From Polytrichum commune (Eukaryota; Streptophyta; Polytrichopsida; Polytrichales; Polytrichaceae): 64,000 nucleotides of DNA. A program made the position numbers and the translations under genes. The notes under the pieces were generated by a model. It was not told where the DNA came from. It saw only the letters and a program-made list of their open reading frames with translations, and did not search any database. Of this stretch, positions 40,061 through 51,644 are shown in pieces (position 1 is the stretch's first letter; each line of letters opens with the position of its first letter). The DNA is taken from assembly GCA_950295325.1 (NCBI GenBank), contig OX485804.1, positions 35,702,429 through 35,766,428 on the forward strand, given 5' to 3'.

Positions 40061-40369
40061 AGTGTGTATGTTTGACAAATTTCATTTGACGTTCAACTTC
40101 AAATCCAAAGTGTCACGTGACGTTTTCAAAAACAAAAATGAATGTCAACTGACATCTATATTTTCTTCTAAAATGTCACCTCAATGCCAAAATGTCAAGT
40201 AGTATGCGTCATTTCACTTTTTAAAGTGTCAATTGACGTGTCATTTTTTTCTTCACAAGTCACACTACATGTCCAAAATCTAAATTGTGCGTGTCAATTG
40301 ACATGCATTTTATTTTTATGCAAGTTTTTTGCGTGTCAAATGTCAAAAACTTTATCAAACATACACACT
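40061..40369. mobile_element. MULE-like MITE with a perfect 10 bp target duplication
   Basis: The element begins AGTGTGTATGTTTGACAAAT and ends with its complement (ATCAAACATACACACT). It is bracketed by identical GCTTCTCCAC at 40051-40060 and 40370-40379. A 9-11 bp duplication is typical of Mutator-like elements. The interior carries repeated palindromic words: GTCACGTGAC, GTCAACTGAC and two GTCAATTGAC. The plus-strand frame at 40184-40483 runs through the right end and is not a gene. Confidence 0.82.
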
Positions 40370-40379
40370 GCTTCTCCAC

Positions 40380-42042
40380 AACATAGCATTATTCATGACG
40401 CTATAAATGTGGAGTGGGCCACAACAACACCAAAGCCAATGATTCACGAATTCCATTGCCGACATGGAGTTCACTCAATTTGAATATAAGACATGGGGTC
40501 ATGGTAAGGGACAAATTGACTAGGTCTCAAAACATATAATTAAGGTTATTACAACAATCTCATCACAACTAACAATACAATTGTGCGCCATATACCCCAA
40601 CATCTATGACTCACATTTTGTATTTATATTTTTAATGAGTTGCACTTTTAGTGCCTAAGATAATATAATTGGTGTTTGTGTTAGCATTTATGCAGTTACC
40701 CACTTTGGGAGAAAAGTAGGTGTTGAAGCTGGAGAAACTAGGTGACAGAGTCTGGCACTTCTAACTTATGTCTATCGAGGATTGGTTTAGACTACAATGA
40801 AGAACTGCACGGGTCGGTCAAGAATTTATGCCCAAGTTGAGGCACGGTTGGTATGGCGGACAAGATGGAAAAAATGTAAAAATAAGAATGCCTCAAGTTA
40901 GAATTCTCCAGAGGTCAAGTTTCTTGTCCTGGGGTTTAATCCCTAACTTCCAACGCATGATTTCCCTCAAATCTTCCCATAAAATGTGACCTCGATTTCA
41001 ACGACTGTAGCTAAAGATCTCAAGACTTTTTGAGAAATCCAACCGTATAGATGATTCCTTGTTAGAGGTGACTACTCACAATCCAAATTTGAAATGTTGA
41101 AGTGTTGTTATGTAGGAATGTCAATAGTGATCTTAAGGGGCAACAATTTAGAAATTAAATTGGGGTTGATATTTTATTTTACTTTCTGGTATCAAACATT
41201 CACTCGAATCATCTCCAAATGACAAAATGTTACCCTCATTCAAAAGAGGGGCAATATACCTACTCAAATCAACTCACAAATCTTGAAACCATTGTTCCGT
41301 GATTTTTTGGGAAGCTTTGCAACTCGAGGCAATGATGCCACAATTGCGCACCTTCCACATGGATTTACACCCACCAACACATGTCCAACTAAAAAACCCA
41401 ACAGTGGATGTTTAGGATATGTTTTGTTTGAGTGTCATGCAAATTTTCAAATCAACGGGAAAACATTTGCACATAGGGATCAACAAAAGACATGTTCAGG
41501 ATTTGTTGTCCCTAAACCGTGGAAGTGACGAATGCCAAACATGCGTTCCTGGATCGGTTCCACTACAAATCAATTGAGAGCACACTCCCATATTTGAATT
41601 AATCAAACAATAACTAACTTTATTAAATCAAAATTATGCACGGTGCATGACAAAGAAAATCTAAATATGAACAAGAGGAGTAGTCGAAACAATCCAGAAA
41701 CCATCCGAACTAGTGTCCAAGGGGTCAGAGTGAACTGTTCACGACTATATTATGGTCACATAGGACAATATGGGTTGAGGGTACCCAATAAACTTGACCT
41801 CCGAACAAATCCCCTGACAAAAAATGTTGCCATGTGGACAACCATGTCATTTTTTCATCCATGCTTGATGTTGCCCACCGAAAAAAGCCTTGATTGTAGT
41901 ATAAACCCCGCCCAGTGAAAACCCAATTTGTAGCCAATCATATTGTTCCATTTCCCTCAAATTCTCGACCAGTGCACTTCCCTAAACCCGCCCTTATATC
42001 ACGATCCGGTCTGCGAGATTTACGAGCACCAAGTGGACATTA
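40380..42042. other. Gene-free region
   Basis: No gene is recognised. The frames at 41283-41528 and on both strands at 41643-41937 match no family I know and lack flanking exon signals. Confidence 0.45.
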
Positions 42043-42407
42043 CTCTAAATATGATGTTTAGTATCACCAATTCTAATTGTCTTGCTCAATACTGATTGTA
42101 AATTGCGGTGTACTGTCACCAACACTAAATATTAACCCAACATTATTTGCCATTCCTTGTAAACTTCTTGGATGATTATAGATTTACAGCGTCGCAATTA
42201 CGGTCACTCGCCAAGTGATTTTTCATCCATGACACTATTTCATCACAAGTTGTTGACAAGAGAAGATAGGGTTTTGGCCAATGGATGAACTCATCCATCA
42301 TCCATTTCAATATTTGTTCGCTTATGCAGAAGCAGTGTGATCCGAAAGGTTACCGTAGTGACATAAAATACCATATGACACTAACTTAAATATTACATTC
42401 AGTGTAG
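42043..42407 (+). mobile_element. pogo-related MITE, copy 1
   Basis: The left end is CTCTAAATATGATGTTTAGT after a TA; the right end is the complement of CTACACTGAATGTAATATTT. The body is shared as an inverted copy with 43952-44293 (for example TTTCATCACAAGTTGTTGAC) and, for the left third, as a direct copy with 44785-44915. The right third, from ATATTTGTTCGCTTATGCAG to GACATAAAATACCATATGAC, matches the 3' end of the pogo-like relic at 55856-55931. Confidence 0.7.
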
Positions 42408-42620
42408 CTATGGTGAAGTGCAATCAAGAGAATTGGATATCTATTACCATTATTAACCTTTCATCAGACTAAAATGGCAACTTGGCCAATGAAAAAAAGC
42501 ACTTGATGGGTACACACACTTATTGGTCCCCTTGATCATTGATGCCCTTCAATTTTCAACAGAAAATCATCAATGAAGCTATCAAGTCATAAGATGTATG
42601 ATGTATCAATGAGAGTTTTA

Positions 42621-43183
42621 GGGGCTGTTTACACCATGGATCGTGAAGTCATCCCAAGGCCTTGTAAAATTTGTGATTGGTTGTTGAACTCGACCCTGGA
42701 TCACTGCGGTTTACACCAAGGAAAAAATGTCATAGTGACAATGAAGTTCGAGGTTCCTAAAATACATATTTTAAGGCCTATATTATGCAGTGACATGGTC
42801 CAACGGGTTTTGTGGTGGGAGAGGCAAAAGAGGTGGTATGGTAGAAAAAAAAATGGGGGTCCATGCTAGAGAAATGTTGTTATGTTATTTTTTTTAATGA
42901 ATTTTTTTTGGGGAAGAGAAGATGAAGACAAGATATTGGTCAAACTTGAATGTTCAAACTGCCCTTTTTGGGCATATATTTAAAAAAAATCATTGCATTC
43001 ATTTTTTGATGCATGGTCATTCCTCTTGATTCCACATTTGGTTTACACCTAGTGAGGGGTCCAAAGGCTTTGTGAATTGATTCTTTAAGAAATCATACTA
43101 TGGAAATTAGACCATGAGGTCGGACCATGGAATAAGGCCATCTTCCATGATTTGACTTCATGGTCCATGGTGTAAATTGGCCC
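42621..43183. mobile_element. Harbinger/Tourist-like MITE, copy 2 (563 bp)
   Basis: It begins GGGGCTGTTTACACCATGGA and ends with the complement of GGGCCAATTTACACCATGGA. It is collinear with 38737-39273, including AAGTCxTCCCAAGGCCTT near the left and GGTCCATGGTGTAAA at the right. Flanks are TTA and TAA. It lies between the two inverted pogo-related MITE copies. Confidence 0.78.
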
Positions 43184-43309
43184 TAAGGTGATGTGGACCC
43201 TGGACCCTAGTTTGACTATGATACTCCGCAAACACAAAGACTTTGGAGTTTGGAGCCATTCAGATTGTCTCTCCGTAATAATTTAAAAGCATCTATGAGA
43301 ACTTGTACA

Positions 43310-43462
43310 TAACATTGTTAAGCAATGTGTTTTCTTTCATGTGGGCCATGAGAATATAACTATGGGATGCCCCAACCTAGTGCAAGGAGACTCAAATTAA
43401 GTTTGACTATGCACTAGGTTGGGGCATCCCATGGTTATAATCTCTTGATAATGTTATGTGAT
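43310..43462. mobile_element. Fold-back element with near-perfect hairpin
   Basis: Outer ends are complementary (CATAACATTGTTAAGCAA at left, complement of CACATAACATTATCAAGAGA at right). Inside, ACTATGGGATGCCCCAACCTA (43358 on) pairs with TAGGTTGGGGCATCCCATGG (43414 on) across a ~28 bp loop. A looser relative lies at 61360-61516. RNA from it would form a strong hairpin. Confidence 0.65.
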
Positions 43463-43951
43463 CAGGAGAAGAAATCAACGAAGGCGTGTTTACACACAAC
43501 CACCGTGATGGTTGAGCATGGTTCAAGCTCCACTTTCAAACACAACTATTTTCACTTTTGTTTTTTTATATCTTTTTTTTGTTTGCAACCGCTGCTATAT
43601 TTGAAGAGTGGATTCGTTCTCAATAATTTTTCCTCCCATTGGTGCAATTTGCAAAGTGGAGATAAACACTTTCATGAATTCTATTGGAAAGGTTGTGTAA
43701 GAGTAATTACCTCCTACCAAATCCTCTCCCATACATTTGGCATTGAAGTTCTCTCCCAATACCACATAGTAATTACAAACAAAATAGAAACAAAAAAGTA
43801 AACCTCTAACTTTACATTGAACAATGTAGAGGGAGGAGTGGTGGGGTGCATTGGTGATTGCTAAATGTCCACTTCCTCTAATATAATAGTGTTGGAGGGA
43901 GATGTAGTGGTAACGGAGAAGATACCCTTCCCCTTAAGTTTGGGTTTCCGA

Positions 43952-44293
43952 CTACACTAAATTTAGTGCCATATGGTATTTATTGATATTTAGTGTCATA
44001 TGCTAATTTATGTCACTATGGTAACTTTTGGGACGATGCTTCTTATGAATAAGTTTAGAAATACTGTCATGGATGATGGATTAGTTCATCCATTGGTTGT
44101 ACCTTCTCTTGTCAACAACTTGTGATGAAATATTGTCATGGCTGATTGAAATTTGGATGAAATTCCACTTGGCAAGTGACATTAATTGCAACACTATTTT
44201 TTTAATAAATCTATAAAGAGTTCTCTAATAAGAAACTAGACAATAATGATGCATGACGGTTAGCATCGAGGTGTTGGTGATACTATATCACAT
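43952..44293 (-). mobile_element. pogo-related MITE, copy 2 (inverted)
   Basis: Read on the minus strand it repeats copy 1 (42043-42407): TTTCATCACAAGTTGTTGAC, CCAATGGATGAAC, AGTTACCATAGTGACATAAA. The outer end at 43952 reads CTACACTAAATTTAGTG. The two copies make a large interrupted inverted repeat with about 1.5 kb between them. Confidence 0.7.
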
Positions 44294-44619
44294 GTGTACA
44301 AGACAACATACTAGGCAAGATGCCACTCTAACCCTAGCCATGTCCATTCTACACTAGTAACCCTAATTATCATTAAGTTCCCAATGATAAGTGAAGTTCC
44401 CAAGTGAAAATGAATGTATTTTAGGTGTACGTAACATAGATGAAAGGAATTCTAGTATTAACTACCTCTTTAATATGACAAAACGGAGATTCTAAATGTC
44501 GTATTATCGAGTGTCATAGTCATATAGAAGAGGGAGTTTTGAACTAAAAAGTTTGGCCGCGCAAAAACGTGTCGTAATATTGAGGGTGTCGTATTAACGA
44601 GGTTAGACTGTAATTGATC

Positions 44620-44915
44620 CAAGATCCCAGTGCTTCCAAGTCCAACCGGTTACATGTTGTGGTATTCCGGCTTTTCTTTAATAAGTCAAAGGTGTATTCC
44701 ATAGATCCCTCTTAAATAATCAATAATTTTCCTAAAAGTCTTGAACTTCAACCGGTTATTTCTCAAACTCAACCAATTCATTTGTAATTACTACACTAAA
44801 TATGATAAATATGTCATTAATTCTAATTGTCTCGCTCAATACTATTATTAAACCACAGTATAGTGTCACCGAAGCTAAATGTTAACCCTGACATTATTTG
44901 TGATTCCTTATATAT
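44620..44915 (+). repeat. AACCGGTTA-type repeat copy 3 joined to a partial pogo-related MITE
   Basis: 44620-44784 repeats the blocks TTCCAAGTCCAACCGGTTAC and CTTGAACTTCAACCGGTTAT. From 44785, CTACACTAAATATGATAAAT through GACATTATTTGTGATTCCTTA repeats the left third of the 42043 element and then stops at a TA microsatellite (44910-44927). Confidence 0.6.
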
Positions 44916-45699
44916 ATATATATATATTTTTGGTTGGTGTTTCCCAAACGTGTCGTACTAAAGAGGGAGAGCATACTGAAGTATGCCGAAAATCCTCCCC
45001 GGACATTGAACTCCCTGCACAATCTTTTAGTGCCTTCAACTGCCCACACATGCATGCACTAAATTGAACATGGTACAAATCCATAATGGAATTCTATTGT
45101 ACCAATACACCACATTCCCACATGCAACATGGGCGCACCACCTACCCTTCATGGAGCCTAGCCCTGTTGGCATCCGAGGTGGCGGTCCACGTAGGATTAT
45201 TCCACTACCCACCAATGACAAGGGACGACCCCCTGTGACAACAGGACACCAATGTCGCCGTAAGTGCCGTGCTCCTCCCGTGGTCCCATTGTCCCGGGCA
45301 TCGACGACATCTCTTCTCACGTTTCTTGCACAAGACTCCGACCCGAAGTTGCTCATCGCACATTCATGAATCATTATAAGCATCCTCAGCGTCTGGGAGT
45401 CTTTTCAATGCCTCCCGGGTGGTAAGAGTTTTTTTCGTAAGGAGCTAACTTACATAGAGGTGAAGGAGCTTTTTGTCTTCCAAAAGATCTTGTGTGGAGT
45501 GTGTCGGAGCTCTGTCGCTGTTCGTCTCTTGGCTGTCCCGACTAGCTCCAGAGACCATGACAGCCAGATTACGAGGTTTCGAGATATCTCTTTGTGCGAT
45601 GTTGATGTAGGCTAATTGTCGGTGGCGGTCAGTTTGCACAATTGAGAGCCCGACAGGTGAAATTGCCATTGTATCGTTGCATCCATGGCAAGTATGGTA

Positions 45700-45847
45700 C
45701 ATAGCTTCAACATAAATAGGGCGGGTAGGTAGGAGCCGGTCGGAGTGGTTGAACGAGGTCGATCACTTAATTGCTTTTTCTGGAGGAGTATGTTGGCTAA
45801 GTAGCGTCGGAGCTTGGTGCAAGTGAACTACGCATTGTTTTGTGACC
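45700..45847 (+). promoter_or_regulatory. Likely core promoter and leader of the lipase-like gene
   Basis: ATAAATA at 45712-45718 is a plausible TATA element about 130 bp before the ATG at 45848. The stretch 45400-45850 is GC-richer than the surroundings. This is assigned from position and composition only. Confidence 0.35.
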
Positions 45848-48800
45848 ATGGAGGCACATCCGTGTTGTGATGCAACTGCGGAGAATGTGTTTGGCAGCAT
45901 GGAGGCGTCGTGCTTCTACGCGAAGCACCGGGTGGAGTACGCGGAGGGCGCGCTGGAGAATGCGCGGGGGTTGAAGCAATGTTGGCGATCCTGGACTCCC
46001 ATCGGCAAACCGCTGAGAGGAGTGGTATGTGTGTGCCATGGCTATGGCGCAGACGCAGGTTGGTTGGTGCAGCTCACGTGCATTGCCATTGCCAAGCAGG
46101 GGTATGCAGTGTACGCCATTGACCACCAAGGCCATGGCAAATCCGAAGGCCTCAAGGGCTACATCCCCGACATCAACGTGGTTGTGGCGGACTGCATCGC
46201 TTTCTTCGATGCCCAGGTGAGCTGCTTGCAAACTTCTGCCTAGCCTCTATATGGACATCCTCCTTTTCTGCAGAGTATTTTCGGTTGGCATAACCCTTGG
46301 CCCTTGATCGTAATTTTACCACGGTGTCAGCAGCAGCACAGAATATGTGTGATGATGTCATTATCTCAGTGAGAAACACCGTTGGCATTGTGGAGGATGA
46401 CAAGTTTGAGAACCTTGAAGCAAGAGCATAATAACTTTACAATGTGCGAAGGGGAGAAGATTATATATAACTTTTGTAGCACTTACTTTACTCTCTCCTT
46501 CCGAGCTTCTTAGAACGCCACAGATAGTGCCTTTGGCAAGCTCCAGGAATTATGCCTTACAAATCCATAAGATTTATGAATGGAAGGTCTGTGGCTTAGG
46601 TGTGTTGCAAACTCTGCCTCACCTCATTCTAGATATCCTCCTCTTCTGCAGAGTATTTTACGGTTGGGATAACCCTTGGTCCTAGATCATGATTTCATCA
46701 CAATGTCAGCATCAGCACAGACCATGTTTGATGATCTCATTATCTCACTGAGAAACATCGTTGGTATTGTGGAGGATGACAAATTTGAGAACCTTGAAGC
46801 AAGAGCATAATATCCCACAATGTGCCAAAGGGAGAAGGTTATATATGACTCTTGTAGCAGTGAGATTATTCTTTCCTTCTGCGCTTTTTAGAACGCCACT
46901 GAGAGTGCCTTTGCCAGGCTCCAGGAATCATGCCTTTCAAATTCATTGGATCTATAAATGCACGGTCTGTGGCTTAGCTGCGTTGTGTGCCTAGCCTCAT
47001 TTTGGATATCCTCCATTTCTGTTGAATATTGTTGGTTTGCATGCCCTCGACCCTTGGTCACAGTTTCATCATAATGTCAGCAGCACTAACATTTGTGATG
47101 ATCTCATAATATTAGTGAGAACACTGTCGGCATTGTGGAGGATGGTAGATTTGAGGACCTTGAAGCAACTGCATAATAACCGCACAATGTGTGAAGGGGA
47201 GGATAACATCACATCTAAATTGTATAGCAGTGACAATGTTCTTTTCTTTCAAGCTCCTTAGAACGCCACTATTAGTGCCTTTGCCAGGCCTCAGGAATCG
47301 TGCCTTACAATTGCATAGGATTTATGAATGCACGATCTCATCAAGAGGTCTTGATATGATGGCTGATGTACCGGTAAACAGGAGGTGAAGACCGAGCTCA
47401 TATTTCTTGAGGACCTCTCTTGAAAACTTTAATGTAAAAAATTGCCGTCTGTCCACGCCAAAACAGTTTGAGGTGAAGTATTCTACATTAATTAGTGAAC
47501 AGTGGCATCAATACATATCAAAAGTATCTATCCCTGAGTAGACTGGACAACATAGTTATCCCAAGCTTGGTTTATGAATATGGTGATGAGGTTCTTCTTG
47601 TAGCAACATTTGTCAGGGTTTTGATTATCACTAACTGGGTATGCTTTTGCTGTGCACAGAGGGAGTCTCACAAAGAACTACCATTTTTTCTGTACGGGGA
47701 GTCATTAGGCGGTGCCATTTCTTTGCTGATCCATTTGCAGCAGCCCAATGCATGGCAAGGAGTGATCCTCAATGGTGCCATGTGTGGGATTGGAAAATTC
47801 AAGCCTCCATGGCCTGCTGAGCATCTCCTTTATCTTGTTGCAGGTTTGTATCCACTCTGCCATTTTCATGCACACATTCAGTCTATCTCACTAATATTTC
47901 AGTTCAATCGTACATCCTGCTCAACTCTTAAGGCTTTGCATTCTTTTGTAGGTCCACAAACCTTAGGTGTTAACCCATGCTAAATGGACGGTATGCAAGT
48001 TGCCTTCAAACAGTTGATTACACTGAGGCCTACTTTACACTAGAGCTTGAACTCGCAAAGTTCGAGAGTTTGATACTTGGAGTTGACAAGTTTTCATCCA
48101 AAACTCAAAATAGTTTGAGCAAGTGTAAACTGGCCTTGCTCAAAGTGCATTTTCAAGGGCAAACGTTACTAAACAAGAAAGCATTCATGACAAGCCAAAG
48201 AATGCTTGAAAGCCCATTGGCTTGGGTCCACAAATTCAGGGCTCGAACTCTTGAACTCTTGACATTCCTATGTTATGGATGTAGCTTAGGATTTTGGCTG
48301 AGAGCTTGTCAAAAATGACCAAGAGATTGTTGTATTCATTCCATGGGGGATCCATCATGGCACCATCTAAGTATCGTGAGCCCCAACAAAAGTTCAAACT
48401 CACAAGTTGAAAGCTCAAGTGTAAAGTAGATTTAAGTCAACAATGATGCATAAGAGGCTCCCTGCAAATGAGAAGTCCCTTCTTCGAGCTGTTATTCTCT
48501 CTAGTTTAAAAGGGGCCTGAATACTTATAGTATTGCTATCCCATGTGTTAGATTTTGATTCTGTCTTTGTCATGCACTCATAAATCAGATGGCCTTTCCT
48601 GTCCACTATAGCTCCAACTTGCTCTCAAAAAATCTGACATTCTGTGACGCTCATAGAATACTTGAGAATTTCAAAATTCCTGTCTGTTTGCTTGAGATGT
48701 TCACAGGTTTTATACCGACATGGCCGGTCGTGCCTACAAAGGATATTCCCACTGTCTCCTTCAGGGAGCCCTGGAAACGTGAACTTGCTCGGAACAACCC

Positions 48801-49818
48801 AAACAGGTACTCACACACTCCGTGCAGTGAGCATAACTCATCAAACCTGAAGTTCAGTGTGATTGACTTGCTAAATAATTGAAGTTAGTCCACATGCCCA
48901 CATTGCAATTGTTGCTACTGGAGTGCATGGTGAATGCCATTGCAGGAGCACTTTTTACAAGGCATCCATTAAGATTTGGAAAATTTTAACTCATATAGCA
49001 GGTTCTAAATTATTGACAATCAGGACCTGACATGGGTACAAGGGCCACCAACGCTTACCCTAGAATCATTCCAGCTTCTTTTGTTGATATCTGCTCTTAT
49101 CCAAAATTGACACAGACATCCTTTGACCTGAAAAATTGATTCTTGGATAAGGATATCATTCAGATTTTAGACCAGTGCAGGTTGGATTGCCAACTACAGA
49201 ATATAGATCTTGGTCAAGAGCGAGTGTTTTTACATACAAGTCCACATTATTCTTGGTGAGAAAGTATGTCAGTGACGAGTGTAGACTACCTATCCTTATC
49301 GTGTACTATGACATGAATGATTCAATTATTATATATTTATGTGCAGTAATTAGGTTAGAGAACCACCTTTAATCTGCTGTGCGAGGTTGGACCTTTGCTG
49401 GACTTCTGCAACATCACCTGGTGACCTCCAGTTCTTTGTGGGATATTCTGCATTGATATGTGGTAATTGTTGTATTCATTCTGCTTTTTGCTTCATATTC
49501 CTCAGGTACACTGGTAAACCGCGGGCAGCGACTGCTCTGGAGTTTTTGAGAGTTGTGAAAGAGATTGAAAGCCGTGCTACAGAGGTCACAGTTCCTTTGT
49601 TGATCCTCCACGGGGAAATGGATGTGGTATGTGATCCTGAAGGCAGCAGAATGTTGTATAAGAATGCAGGCAGCACAGACAAAACATTGCATGTATACCC
49701 AGAAATGTGGCATCAGCTGGTTGGCGAACCCGCTGAGGGGGTTGAGAAAGTGTTTGGTGACATGTTCAAGTGGCTGGATGCACATCTTCCACCTCAAGGT
49801 GATGCAATCTCTGGATGA
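45848..49818 (+). CDS. Monoacylglycerol-lipase-like alpha/beta hydrolase, four exons, 321 aa
   Basis: Exons 45848-46216, 47660-47843, 48707-48806 and 49506-49818 join in frame (introns GT-AG, phases 0, 1 and 2; 966 bp). The start is the ATG at 45848; an upstream GTG is in frame but not a eukaryotic start. The catalytic set is complete: oxyanion HGYG (64-67), nucleophile elbow GESLG with Ser138, Asp257 in HGEMDVVCDP, His287 in MWHQL. GHGKSEGLKGYI is the family's typical loop. Plant relatives hydrolyse monoacylglycerols, lysophospholipids or caffeoyl shikimate; the substrate cannot be read here. With no signal peptide it is probably cytosolic or membrane-associated. Intron 1 holds a three-copy tandem repeat and intron 2 a MITE. 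Confidence 0.93.
46219..47342 (+). repeat. Three-copy tandem repeat (~380 bp) inside lipase intron 1
   Basis: GATATCCTCCTCTTCTGCAG-type words recur near 46255, 46632 and 47004. Each is followed by AATGTCAGCAxCA, GAGAAACAxxGTTGG, ATTGTGGAGGATG, AGAACGCCAC and TTTATGAATG in the same order; spacings are about 378 and 381 bp. The array begins directly after the exon 1 donor. No frame is shared by all copies. Confidence 0.85.
48027..48432. mobile_element. MITE in lipase intron 2
   Basis: The left end GGCCTACTTTACACTAGAGC is matched by the complement of the right end (CTACTTTACACTTGAGCTTT). Internal words (GAACTCxCAAxTTC, CAAGTGTAAACTGGCC) repeat in both directions. The GGCC-TTTACAC terminus fits the Harbinger-like group found at 6955 and 38737. 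It lies wholly in the intron and does not touch splice sites. Confidence 0.65.
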
Positions 49819-51640
49819 GGTTCTTGAGTCAGCATATTTCAAACATTACAAAGTGACCAGTTGAAAACCATCACCTAGTTCCTCCATGATCGAAGTCCAT
49901 GCATCAAGTTCATGAAAGGAGCGTATATTGTTCATACCTACATAGTTATGCAGCCCACATTATTATGGTCATGTCATCAACCAGATGTAGCAGCAGATGA
50001 ATTCGCTCACTGCAAAGCCTACATGTAACTTGAAGTATCTCTGGACTCTGGAGACTGGAGGCCACCCCACTGGAGGTTTTTTTTGTCACTGTATGCTCTC
50101 TTCCTCAGGTACAGGGCATCATGAAATACTAATCCCCAAGTTCTGCAAAACTGTGTCTCTGACTCTTTGTTTGCATGGCCAATTGTGCATTAAGCGTCAG
50201 GGTTGTGTACCTGAAATTCTAGCTGATTGTACACTGAGTGTCACAGTTTGACACTGGTGCCATTCTAAAGGTGAAGCTCACCTATTCCATGCATTCTAAT
50301 GATAATGTATAAAAATTTCATTTCCAAGGCACTTTTCTAGTACAGTTGTACATCTATGGACTTTGCCAAAATGGGGGTAGCCACATTTTCATGCAGGATT
50401 GTGGTCAAAGTTCTATTAATCTGCAAATATTTCGTGCTTGCCTTTTCATTTGCTGATATTTTCCAACCCAGTGTATGATCGTTTTTGGTCAGTACACTTG
50501 AATAGAAGACTTAAGACCATGCTGATCAATATATTTACTTCCAGGTTAGTCTGATAGCAATAGGGTCCAAAAATACACCTTCTCTCAAAGTCAATAACAA
50601 GTACACCTCAACATTATTGACAGGGTGAGCATCACCATTTGAATGCATGGAATGACTTGTGTAAATTTAGACATTCAGGCATTGAGCACATCACTTGTAC
50701 ATGTGTTGCTGATTGTTCATGCATCAAGAAGTGACATGCAGGTTTTGCATCAAAAGAATGATACATGTAAAAGTTGCTTTTCAGTCAAGTTTTCATTGCA
50801 TCAACTAGTGTGTCAAACGATGGTGTAAGTAAGAGTTGCTTTTCAGTCAACAAGTTTTCATTGTAGCCTTGAACTTTTACAATGTTGGAGTAAGCATGAA
50901 ATTTACAATTTTCTTGTCAACAATATACAAGACCATCTTGACCACCTTGTCCAGGGTCTCAAGGTCTCAAATGTGGAGAGTCATATGTGTGGGTCTCGAC
51001 TGGATTCACATGTAATACAAATGGATACAGATGGAACTCTTTTGCCAAAATTCTGAAAGAGTGTGGAAAGTACTGAATCTCAAATTCTTCACACTGAAAT
51101 TAAGTTAGGTGTGGTGTTCCAGTTTCGAGGTTTCGTTTATCAAGGACAATTTATGTGAGGTATTTAATGGCAGTTCAAGAGAAGGTTCATGTAAGTTTGT
51201 TTCACTTCGGTGAATTGTTCCCCGGATAAGGGCCATGACTACAATGGTTAGTTGAACTTTCCGACTCAATTGGGTAGTATGTGGGATGAGGGTAACATAA
51301 TTATTCTAGTTTGCGAATGGTCGAAATGCTTCAGAATCGATTGTTGCAATAGGTAAAATTCAACAAATTGTGTTTTGAGGTAGGGTTATGGGGAGGAAGG
51401 GGGGTTGGTGAACAAGGTCAATCCTTAGGATATCCATGCGAATGTGAGTAACACACTGAGAGCATGAAAGGATGTGAAAGGCATGTGAGGAGCCATGAGG
51501 GGAGTGTACCAAAGAAAGATCCCACATGATACACTTGTTATATCATTGGCAGGTTTTCGGGATGTGTAAGGAGAGTATGGAATACGGTACAAACCCCATT
51601 TATTGTTCGTTTGAAGGCTCTCAAAACTCATCGTCGTTCA
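49819..51640. other. 3' flank of the lipase-like gene, then gene-free DNA
   Basis: The 3' UTR should fall in the first few hundred bases; no poly(A) signal is assigned. GTTGCTTTTCAGTCAA occurs twice (about 50773 and 50835). About 51110-51400 repeats the segment at 34700-35060. Confidence 0.45.
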
Positions 51641-51644
51641 AAGA

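Noticed and set aside
41643-41937. Overlapping frames on both strands near 41.7 kb
   Set aside because: Protein-like composition but no family resemblance, no exon borders and no repeat support.
45036-45383. Overlapping ~100-codon frames on both strands just upstream of the lipase-like gene
   Set aside because: GC-richer upstream DNA opens frames on both strands; neither resembles a protein family.
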